Source of the DNA: Anaerococcus rubeinfantis
GTDB taxonomy: Bacteria > Bacillota > Clostridia > Tissierellales > Peptoniphilaceae
DNA length: 64,000 nt
Direction: 5' to 3'
Assembly: GCF_001487145.1 (NCBI RefSeq)
Contig: NZ_LN913016.1
Span: 558,001 to 622,000 of the forward strand
Part shown: piece after piece, positions 45,078-52,243 of the stretch
Numbering within the stretch: the first letter of the stretch is position 1
Layout: every line of letters begins with the position of its first letter
Position numbers and translations under genes: made by a program
Notes under the pieces: generated by a model
What the model saw: only the letters and a program-made list of their open reading frames with translations
Database searches by the model: none
Told to the model about the DNA's origin: nothing

Positions 45078-47198
45078 ATGGTTAAAGTTGTTAAAAGAAA
45101 TGGTCAAAAAGTAAATTTTGACAAAGATAAAATAAAAATAGCTATAGAAAAAGCTATGAATTCACCAAATGGTGTTTACATAGAAAATCAGGCAGAAGAA
45201 ATTGCAAATGAAATAGAAGACAGGGCAAAAGATAAAAGAGAAATTTCAATTTATCAAATTGAAGACCAAGTTTATTACAAACTAATTGATAAGAAAAATC
45301 CCGCTACAGCAAAATCATACGAGGCTTATAGGTCAGTCCAAGCCTACAAAAGAGCAGCAAATACTACAGACGATGATATAATCGGCCTACTTGAAAGAAC
45401 AAATATTGATGTAATGGATGAAAATTCCAACAAAAATCCATTGATTGCTTCAACCCAAAGAGATTTGATAGCAGGAGAAGTGTCAAAAGATTTGGCAAAA
45501 AGAAAATTAATTGACGCAGACCTTGTTGAAGCTCACGAAAATGGAGCAATACATATCCACGATCTTGATTATTTAATCCAACCAATTTTTAATTGCTGTT
45601 TGGTAAATATGAAAGATATGCTTGATAAGGGAACAGTTATAAATGGAAAGACAATAGAAACGCCAAAATCTTTCCAAGTAGCTTGTAATGTTATGACCCA
45701 AATTATTGCCCAAATTGCCTCAAACCAATATGGAGGTCAATCTATAAATATTTCATGTCTTTCAAAATATTTAGAAGTTTCTTACAAGAAAAATTATAAA
45801 TTGGCAAAAGAAATTTTATCAAGTGAAGAAGAAATAAAGGCTATGGCTGAAAAACTTACCCAAAGAGATTTGGAATCTGGAATTCAAACTATCCAATACC
45901 AAATAAATACTCTTATGACATCAAACGGGCAAGCACCTTTTGTTACTTTGTTTATGCACACTGATGAAAATGATCCATACTTGGACCAAACTGTAAGAAT
46001 AATTGAAGAAATATTAAAACAAAGACTTCAAGGAATAAAAAACGAAGCAGGGGTTTATGTTACACCAGCTTTCCCAAAATTAATCTATGTTTTGGATGAA
46101 AATAATGTAAAAAAGGGAAGCAAATATCATTACCTTACAGAATTATCTATAAAATGTACGGCAAAAAGAATGTACCCAGATTATATCTCAGCAAAAAAAA
46201 TGAGAGAAAATTACGAAGGAAATGTTTTTTCTCCAATGGGATGCAGGGCATTTTTGCCACCATACAAGGATGAAAATGGAAACTATAAATTTGACGGCAG
46301 ATTTAATATTGGGGTTTGTACAATAAATCTCCCACAAATTGGAATTCTTGCAAAAAATAATGAAGAAAAATTCTTTGAAATTTTAAATAAAAGAATGGAT
46401 CTTGTAAAAAGAGTTGGGATATTAAGGTATGAGCACTTAAAAGATGTAACAAGCGACTCATCACCAATCCATTTTCAACACGGAGCAATAGCAAGACTTA
46501 AACCTCACCAAAGAATAGAACCACTTTTAAAAAATGCCTACGCAACAGTTACAATTGGATATATTGGAATTTATGAAGCATGTAAACTTGTAAAAGGAGT
46601 AAGCCATACAAGTAAAGAAGGAAAAGAATTTGCCTTTAAAATAATGGATCTTTTAAATAAGAAAAAAGAAGAATGGATAAAAGAAACCGGACTTCAATTT
46701 GCAGTTTATGGAACACCAGCAGAAAATCTTACAAATAGGTTCGCATCAATCGATAGAAAAAGATTTGGAGAGATTGAAGATGTAACTGACAAGGGATATT
46801 ATACAAATTCTTTCCATGTTGATGTAAGAGAAAATATTTCTGCCTTTGAAAAATTTGATTTTGAATCAAAATTTCAAGATATGTCATCAGGTGGTTGTAT
46901 TTCCTATGTAGAAATTCCAAATATGGCAAACAATTTAAAAGCTCTTGGAACAATAGTTGAATATATTTATGACCATATCCAATATGCAGAATTTAATACA
47001 AAATCTGACTATTGCGCAGAATGTGGTTATGATGGAGAAATGCTTTTAAATGACGACAACCAATGGTATTGTCCACAATGTGGAAATAAAGAAAGATCAA
47101 AACTTACAGTAGTAAGAAGAACTTGCGGATATTTGGGAGAAAATTTCTGGAATGAAGGAAGAACTAAAGAAATAAAAGCAAGAGTTTTGCATATATAA
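45078..47198 (+). CDS. nrdD: Anaerobic ribonucleoside-triphosphate reductase
   Basis: The 706-aa glycyl-radical enzyme makes dNTPs without oxygen. Its N-terminal ATP-cone (VVKRNGQKVNFDKDKIKIAIEKAM, ~1-90) is an allosteric site. The body has HIHDLDYLIQPIFNC near the active site, and the C-terminal zinc site CAEC/CPQC is followed by RRTCGYLG with the radical glycine at ~G684. The partner activase nrdG is 880 bp downstream rather than adjacent, because two groups of repeat elements fill the gap. Control by NrdR is inferred from the upstream box. Confidence 0.97.
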   Translation: MVKVVKRNGQKVNFDKDKIKIAIEKAMNSPNGVYIENQAEEIANEIEDRAKDKREISIYQIEDQVYYKLIDKKNPATAKSYEAYRSVQAYKRAANTTDDDIIGLLERTNIDVMDENSNKNPLIASTQRDLIAGEVSKDLAKRKLIDADLVEAHENGAIHIHDLDYLIQPIFNCCLVNMKDMLDKGTVINGKTIETPKSFQVACNVMTQIIAQIASNQYGGQSINISCLSKYLEVSYKKNYKLAKEILSSEEEIKAMAEKLTQRDLESGIQTIQYQINTLMTSNGQAPFVTLFMHTDENDPYLDQTVRIIEEILKQRLQGIKNEAGVYVTPAFPKLIYVLDENNVKKGSKYHYLTELSIKCTAKRMYPDYISAKKMRENYEGNVFSPMGCRAFLPPYKDENGNYKFDGRFNIGVCTINLPQIGILAKNNEEKFFEILNKRMDLVKRVGILRYEHLKDVTSDSSPIHFQHGAIARLKPHQRIEPLLKNAYATVTIGYIGIYEACKLVKGVSHTSKEGKEFAFKIMDLLNKKKEEWIKETGLQFAVYGTPAENLTNRFASIDRKRFGEIEDVTDKGYYTNSFHVDVRENISAFEKFDFESKFQDMSSGGCISYVEIPNMANNLKALGTIVEYIYDHIQYAEFNTKSDYCAECGYDGEMLLNDDNQWYCPQCGNKERSKLTVVRRTCGYLGENFWNEGRTKEIKARVLHI

Positions 47199-47202
47199 TA
47201 AA

Positions 47203-47435
47203 AGTCTACATTAATAAACACATAGCGTAAACAAACCCTCAAGCACGTATATCTAACTTCAAAAATTGTTGATTTCTAAATTTTAAAATTCTAAAATCGC
47301 AAACTCGCTAACGCTCAAACAATGCGATTTTTGACGAATTTTAAAATTTGAAATCAAATCAATTTTTTCCGTATGATATTCTTAGCATGAGGATTTGTAT
47401 ACTTTATCAACATTCTGAGTCTACATAAGTAGACT
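47203..47435. repeat. Element B3 between terminator-like hairpins
   Basis: Element B3 spans about 47222-47418. Outer ends are AGCGTAAACAAACC and the inverse TTATCAACATTCTGA, the same termini as the A elements. Inside is the B-type long hairpin, about 90% like B2 (AATTGTTGATTTCTAAATTT, TGCGATTTTTGACGAATTTT). The left flank AGTCTACATTAATA is a decayed half of the hairpin seen intact at 47418-47435 (AGTCTAC-ATAA-GTAGACT). Confidence 0.75.
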
Positions 47436-48045
47436 TAGATTGTATATAAATTGTAAATGTAGATAATATTTTATTTTAAAATAAAAATTAAGCTACCTAC
47501 CATCTCGACTAAAGGAGCAAAGTGACTGCATGGAGAGATCTCATGAAATTTCTCCGATCGCTTAATTAATATGATAAATGTATAAAAAATGAATTGATTT
47601 TTATTTTATAAATTTAAGTTTATTATATTTGGAAAATAATTTTAAAAACTTGAAAGAAGCGAAGCTTCTTACATGAAAAGCTCCATGCAATGGTCGGTTG
47701 TAGGGGGGCAAAAAAGTGGGGGTTGTTAGGGGGAGGAAAAAGGGGGAGAATCGAAACTCCCCCATTTCCTCCGCCCTAACATAACGAAGAATTGATTTTA
47801 GAAAGTGAAAAACTTTGTGATAAACAAAAAATATATAATAACATATTACAAACTGTAGACAAACTTAAATTTCACTCATTTCGATCAGATAAATAACCAC
47901 ACGTTTTTCTTGTTCATCCTGATTTATCGTACGTAGTGAGTCGAGAAATCTCATGAGATCTCTCGACTACGCTCGAGATGGGTAGTAGCATAATTTTATT
48001 ATTATATTATCAATAAATTTTTAAACTTATTTTGTCTATGCCGGA
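47436..48045. repeat. Composite A-type repeat region A3 (nested or tandem)
   Basis: The left part (47436-~47570) starts TTAGATTGTATATAAATTG and continues GTAGATAATATTTTATTTTA and ACCATCTCGACTA, as in A5. The right part (~47858-48045) is a complete A element in reverse orientation, from CTGTAGACAAACTTAAATTT to TTTTGTCTATGCCGGA, with CTCGACTACGCTCGAGATGG inside. Between them (47570-47857) lies unrelated DNA with a G-rich hairpin. No coding region is supported anywhere in 47199-48079. Confidence 0.65.
47703..47779. other. G-tract-rich hairpin with quadruplex potential
   Basis: Within DNA otherwise near 25-30% GC, four or more runs of five or six G occur in ~43 bp (47703-47745). The second half of this run also forms a long stem: TTAGGGGGAGGAAAAAGGGG (from 47726) pairs with CTCCCCCATTTCCTCCG and CCCTAA (to 47779) around AATCGAAA with few mismatches. 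Function unknown. Confidence 0.6.
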
Positions 48046-48068
48046 GTCTACATTAGTAGACTTTTTTT
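48045..48068 (+). terminator. Terminator-type hairpin abutting the nrdG ribosome site
   Basis: AGTCTAC-ATTA-GTAGACT is followed by seven T, and the GGAGG site of nrdG begins right after. It is the third copy of the same hairpin in the nrdD-nrdG gap. Confidence 0.75.
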
Positions 48069-48079
48069 ATGGAGGATTT

Positions 48080-48580
48080 ATGAGATACGGGCAAATTAGA
48101 AAATATGATGTGGCAAATGGTCCAGGGATTAGGACTTCGTTTTTTGTCACAGGCTGTCATGCAAATTGCAAAAATTGTTTTAATGAAGAATATATGGATC
48201 CAAATTTTGGAAATTTGTGGACAGAAAAACAAACTCAAGAGATAATTTCATATTTAAAAAAAGATGAAATAGAAGGACTTACAATTTTGGGAGGAGAGCC
48301 TTTTGAATCTACAGAAGATTTAATCCAAATCGTAAAAAAAATCAAAAAAGAATCTGACAAATCAATTTGGATTTTTTCTGGATTTTTGTATGAAATTTTA
48401 GTGAATATTGAAAATGCAAAAGAACTTTTATCAATGTGTGATGTTTTGGTGGATGGACTTTTTGTAGAAGAATTAAAGGATTTAAGATTAAAATTCAAAG
48501 GTTCATCAAATCAAAGAACAATTGATATTAAAAAATCTTTAGAAAGAGGAAAAGTAATCCTCCTAGATGGGTATAATTAA
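48080..48580 (+). CDS. nrdG: Anaerobic ribonucleotide reductase activase
   Basis: The 166-aa radical-SAM protein generates the glycyl radical on NrdD. The cluster motif CHANCKNC (CxxxCxxC) is in VTGCHANCKNCFNEEYMD, and ILGGEPF is the SAM-binding turn. ATG at 48080 has GGAGG 7 nt upstream; an earlier in-frame start would run through the terminator hairpin and is rejected. It is separated from nrdD by repeats and immediately preceded by an intrinsic-terminator-like hairpin, so it may rely on read-through or on a promoter within the repeats. Confidence 0.95.
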   Translation: MRYGQIRKYDVANGPGIRTSFFVTGCHANCKNCFNEEYMDPNFGNLWTEKQTQEIISYLKKDEIEGLTILGGEPFESTEDLIQIVKKIKKESDKSIWIFSGFLYEILVNIENAKELLSMCDVLVDGLFVEELKDLRLKFKGSSNQRTIDIKKSLERGKVILLDGYN

Positions 48581-48606
48581 AATAGAAATAATTTTAGGAG
48601 GATTAA

Positions 48607-49194
48607 ATGGAAATAAATAAAAAAAGAAAAGGTGTAAGCGGAATTGTTATTGCAATAGTTGCAATAATTGCACTAGCAATAATAATTTTGGTTCCATCAT
48701 ATAACGGACTTGTAAAACAAAAAGAACAACTTGACGAATCCTATGCACAAGTTCAAAATGTTGTTCAAAGAAGAGCGGACTTAATTCCAAATCTTGTAAA
48801 TACTGTAAAAGGATATTCAAAACACGAAAAAGACACTTTAACAGAAGTAACAAATGCAAGAGCAGGAATAAAAAATGCAAAAGGACCAAAAGAATTGGCA
48901 GAGGCAAATGAACAAATGTCTCAAGCTATAAGAAATATCAATGTAGTAGCTGAAGCCTATCCAGATTTAAAGGCTGATAAACAATTTACCCAACTTATGG
49001 ATGAGCTTGCCGGAACTGAAAATAGAATTTCAGTAGAAAGAAAAAATTATAACTCAGAGGTTAAGGCTTACAATACAAAAGTTAAATCATTTCCTACAAG
49101 TATTTTTGCATCAATGATGGGATTTGATAAGGCAGAATATTTTGAAGCTGACGCATCAGCCCAAGATGCTCCACAGGTAAATTTCGGTAGCTAG
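48607..49194 (+). CDS. lemA: LemA family protein
   Basis: The 195-aa protein has one N-terminal membrane helix (~13-31) and a LemA helical bundle. VPSYNGLVKQKEQLDESYAQVQ with NVVQRRADLIPNLVNTVKGY and ENRISVERKNYN are the family signatures. Its molecular role is not settled. It is paired with a TPM-domain gene 8 nt downstream, a frequent arrangement. Confidence 0.94.
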   Translation: MEINKKRKGVSGIVIAIVAIIALAIIILVPSYNGLVKQKEQLDESYAQVQNVVQRRADLIPNLVNTVKGYSKHEKDTLTEVTNARAGIKNAKGPKELAEANEQMSQAIRNINVVAEAYPDLKADKQFTQLMDELAGTENRISVERKNYNSEVKAYNTKVKSFPTSIFASMMGFDKAEYFEADASAQDAPQVNFGS

Positions 49195-49201
49195 GTAGAC
49201 T

Positions 49202-50008
49202 ATGAGAAAAAGAAAGAATATAATAGTAACTATTTTATTTGCCTTTATTCTTCTTTTTCTACCTTCCACATCTTTTTCAGATGATTTGCCAGAATCACCA
49301 AACACTTACTACTACGACGAACTCAATTTGATTGACCAAGAAACCAAGGACCATCTTACAAAAGTAAACAAAGAACTTGAACAAAAAACAGGAGCTCAAG
49401 TGATTTATGTTTCCTTAAAAGATGTAGAAGACCAACCCATGCAAGTTGGAACAGATCTTTTAAATAAATGGAAAATTGGAGATAAGGAAAAAGATAATGG
49501 AGTTTTGATTTTAATCTCCCAAAGAAAAGGCCAAGATAAAAAAGATATTTCAATTATCACAGGCTACGGATTAGAAGGAAGATTAAATGATGGTAAGGTT
49601 GGAAGAATTATCGACGAATATATGCTAGATTATATGAGAGAGGGTGATTTTTCCAAAGGAATAACAGAAGGCTTCAACGCCATCGTTTCACAAATTCTAG
49701 AAGAATACCAAGTAGAATTGACTGGTGATTATGACGAATATGCTGACAGGCTAAGAGAAGATGAAGACGACGAAATAGATTTAAGAACATTAATAATAAT
49801 ATTTATAATTTTTATCATATTCTCAAGACTTTTCTCAGGAAGAGGAGGTTTTAGAAGCGGAGGATATGGAGGCTTCGGCGGTGGATTCGGGGGCTTTGGA
49901 GGAGGATCTTTTGGAGGATTTTCCGGAGGCTCTGGCGGATTTTCTGGAGGAGGATTTTCCGGTGGAGGAGGATCATCCGGAGGCGGCGGAGCTAGCAGAG
50001 GAATATAA
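49202..50008 (+). CDS. TPM-domain (YgcG-like) membrane protein with glycine-rich tail
   Basis: The 268-aa protein has a signal peptide (~1-26), an extracellular TPM_phosphatase domain (~33-165, with YYDELNLIDQETKDHLTKVN and YGLEGRLNDGKVGRIID), one membrane helix (~195-212) and a glycine-rich C-terminal tail (~213-268) of GGFGGG/GGSGG repeats. Such proteins are paired with LemA; proposed roles are in envelope maintenance or photosystem repair in plants, with no established bacterial reaction. Confidence 0.9.
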   Translation: MRKRKNIIVTILFAFILLFLPSTSFSDDLPESPNTYYYDELNLIDQETKDHLTKVNKELEQKTGAQVIYVSLKDVEDQPMQVGTDLLNKWKIGDKEKDNGVLILISQRKGQDKKDISIITGYGLEGRLNDGKVGRIIDEYMLDYMREGDFSKGITEGFNAIVSQILEEYQVELTGDYDEYADRLREDEDDEIDLRTLIIIFIIFIIFSRLFSGRGGFRSGGYGGFGGGFGGFGGGSFGGFSGGSGGFSGGGFSGGGGSSGGGGASRGI

Positions 50009-50013
50009 ATTTA

Positions 50014-50064
50014 AGAGGATTTTGTAATAATTTTAAAATTATTTTACAAAATTCTCTTTTTTTG
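50014..50064 (+). terminator. Terminator after the TPM gene
   Basis: AGAGGATTTTGTAATAATTTT pairs with AAAATTATTTTACAAAATTCTCT through an AT-rich stem of ~20 bp, followed by seven or eight T. Confidence 0.85.
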
Positions 50065-50224
50065 ATTAAAATATTTTTGAAAAATTATATATATTAACTT
50101 CGATATAAATACCAATATTTTCAATATTTTCCCTTGAAATATATAATGGCGGTAGAAAAAATATTTTTTAGAGTAAAAATTTTAAATTTAGTAAAAGAAG
50201 TATTTATATTTCAAATATTTTTAC

Positions 50225-50253
50225 TTGACTTTATATATATATATATATATAAT
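50225..50253 (+). promoter_or_regulatory. Promoter with (TA)10 spacer upstream of the GA-module surface protein
   Basis: TTGACT (50225-50230) and TATAAT (50248-50253) are separated by exactly 17 bp made almost entirely of TA dinucleotides. Ten TA units run from 50232 to 50251, entering the -10. A similar segment ~90 bp upstream (TTGAAA at 50134, TATAAT at 50142, ending AATGGCGGTA versus AATGGTGATA) has the same flanks but only two or three TA units, leaving 2 bp of spacer. It looks like a contracted, dead copy. Confidence 0.8.
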
Positions 50254-50285
50254 GGTGATATAAAAATAATATTAAGGAGTGAATT

Positions 50286-51752
50286 ATGAAAAATAATAAA
50301 AAATTAGTATTGGGTTCAGTTGTAGCCCTAGCACTATCAGTTAGTGTTCTTGCACCTAACTTTACAAAAGCTGAAGAAGCAGCACCAGCAAAACCAGCTA
50401 CTGAATCAGTTGGAACAAATGATGCGCCTGGAAAAACAGATGCACAAAAAATCAGTGAAGCTCAAGCTAAAGCTAAAAAACAATTAGATGATGCTGGCGT
50501 ACCATTTGAAAATCAAAAAGATGTTCTTGCTTATCCAAATAATGTTTATAATATTGAACAAAAAACAAATGAAATTTTAGCTAACCAAAATAAGAAAAAT
50601 CAAGAATTAGCTAAAACACCTTTAGGAAAAGCAAAATTGGCAGCAAAAGCTGAACTTAAAGCAGCTGGACTTCATTTAGATGCTTATAATAGTCAAATAG
50701 ATAATGCTGCAGATTTATATTCTGTAGAACAAGCTAAAGAAGCTGCGCTTAAATCTGCAAAATCAAACGGTTTAATAAGCATAGATGATTACAATAAAAA
50801 AGAAGCAGAAGCAAAAGCAAAAGAAGAAGCTGCAAAAAAACCTTTGGCAGATGCAAAAGCAGCAGCATTAGCTGAACTTCAAAAAGCTGGACTTGGTAAC
50901 AGTAAAAATGAATTTGTAAAAAGAGTTAATGAAGCAACAACTGTTTATGATGTAGAACAAGCTAAAGATGCAGGTCTTGAATGGGCAAAAGAAAACCTAA
51001 CAACAATAGATGATTGGAATGAAAAAGAAGCTTCAAAAACAAGAAGATTAACTATTGATCAATGGTTAGAATTACAAAAGAAAAAAGAAGAAAAACCTTC
51101 TGATGATAAAAAAGTAACAATAGACGAATGGAATCTTGCAAATGCTAAAAAAGAAGCAATCGAAGAATTAAAAGCAGCAGGAATCACAGGACAAATCTAT
51201 TTTGACCAAATCAACAAAGCTAAAACAGTTGAAGGCGTAGAAGCTTTGAAAGCTGAAATTTTAAAAGCTCACGCAGAAAAACCAGTTGATCCAGAAGAAC
51301 CTGAAAACTCAGAAGACGATAAAAAGCCTGAAGATGATAAAAAACCATCACTTGATGATTTACTTGATATTGAAAAAATTAAAGATTTAGCTAACAAAGA
51401 TGATGATAAAGATATAAGTGATTTATTTGACTTTAGTAAAATCAAAGAAGAAGCTGAAAAAGATCCTGAAAACAAAGACATCTGGGATGAATTTATTAAG
51501 CTTATTAAAGATGATAAATCTTCAAAAGAATTTTTAGCAGCTTTAGAAAAAGATCAAGATAAATTTGCAAAACTATTTGATTTCTCAAAAGTTGATGAAA
51601 ACGGAAAAGTTAAAGAAACAAAAGAATCAAAAGAAGTTAAAAAAGAAAATAGAAAAGCTAACAACGTTCAAACAGGTGTAGCAGGACTTACAGGTGTTGT
51701 AGCAACTCTTGCAGCAGCATCAGCAGCTCTTTTCAAATCAAAAAGAAAATAA
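50286..51752 (+). CDS. Secreted surface protein with four GA (albumin-binding) modules
   Basis: The 488-aa protein has a signal peptide (1-29, ending FTKAEE) and four GA-type three-helix repeats at about 56-100, 113-160, 185-236 and 283-330. The fourth (TIDEWNLANAKKEAIEELKA, AGITGQIYFDQINKAKTVEG, LKAEILKAHA) is extremely close to the albumin-binding module of Finegoldia PAB and streptococcal protein G; the first three are more divergent. An acidic Asp/Lys-rich region (~335-450) follows. The C-terminus has N460-VQTG, a hydrophobic stretch and KSKRK, a sorting signal lacking LPxTG. Albumin binding is predicted for the fourth module; wall anchoring by a sortase accepting N-x-Q-T-G is inference. 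Expression may vary through the repeat-spaced promoter. Confidence 0.85.
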   Translation: MKNNKKLVLGSVVALALSVSVLAPNFTKAEEAAPAKPATESVGTNDAPGKTDAQKISEAQAKAKKQLDDAGVPFENQKDVLAYPNNVYNIEQKTNEILANQNKKNQELAKTPLGKAKLAAKAELKAAGLHLDAYNSQIDNAADLYSVEQAKEAALKSAKSNGLISIDDYNKKEAEAKAKEEAAKKPLADAKAAALAELQKAGLGNSKNEFVKRVNEATTVYDVEQAKDAGLEWAKENLTTIDDWNEKEASKTRRLTIDQWLELQKKKEEKPSDDKKVTIDEWNLANAKKEAIEELKAAGITGQIYFDQINKAKTVEGVEALKAEILKAHAEKPVDPEEPENSEDDKKPEDDKKPSLDDLLDIEKIKDLANKDDDKDISDLFDFSKIKEEAEKDPENKDIWDEFIKLIKDDKSSKEFLAALEKDQDKFAKLFDFSKVDENGKVKETKESKEVKKENRKANNVQTGVAGLTGVVATLAAASAALFKSKRK

Positions 51753-51771
51753 TTTATTTTAAATAAAAATT

Positions 51772-51813
51772 ATATCTCTCTCAAGAAAATATCCTGAGAG
51801 GGATATTTTTTTG
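51772..51813 (+). terminator. Terminator after the GA-module gene
   Basis: ATATCTCTCTCA pairs with TGAGAGGGATAT (one wobble) around AGAAAATATCC, followed by seven T. Confidence 0.88.
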
Positions 51814-51849
51814 TGCTTTTTTATTTCTTATTAAAAAAATTATGAAAAA

Positions 51850-52140
51850 TCAAATAATACTATATCAAAATAAAACTACGCCACCTACCATATCGACTAG
51901 ATGATTGTGCCTTGATTTGGCACAATCATCCCTAAAACTAGTGCAGATTTATAACCGTTGATTTCGGTTATAAATCCTGAAAACTAGTGCGAGAGCACGG
52001 AAGAATTTACGCAGTAAATGAGTTTTCATAAGCACGGAGATGTTTACGAAGCAAAAGTGTTTTAGTAGGAGCGAGGCGACTGCACGGAGATCTCAAGAGA
52101 TCTCTCGACTACGCTCAAGATGAGGGCGAAGAATTTTTAT
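51850..52140. repeat. A-type repeat element A4 with nested palindromes
   Basis: The gap contains a variant of the A repeat: CCACCTACCATATCGACTAG near the left and GAGATCTCTCGACTACGCTC near the right. Between these are additional hairpins: GATGATTGTGCC-TTGATTT-GGCACAATCATC (51901-51931), ATTTATAACCG-TTGATTT-CGGTTATAAAT, and AACTAGTGC/GCACGG-type segments. The same GATTGTGCC palindrome occurs in reverse orientation in A5. End points are uncertain. No gene; the following ~100 bp carry the TATAAT and AAGGTG of the next gene. Confidence 0.65.
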
Positions 52141-52243
52141 GTTAATATAATAAAATCTTCTAATATTAATAATTTTATTTTGAAATTTTCCTTTGATTTC
52201 AAATTATTATATTAAAAATGATATAATAAATTAAGGTGATTAA

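Noticed and set aside
48032-48079. N-terminal extension of nrdG
   Set aside because: It would translate through the terminator hairpin and repeat end; the ATG at 48080 has a good ribosome site and the family-typical N-terminus.
50232-50251. TA tract as a CRISPR or transposon signature
   Set aside because: It is a simple dinucleotide repeat in a promoter spacer; no spacers, cas genes or inverted ends accompany it.
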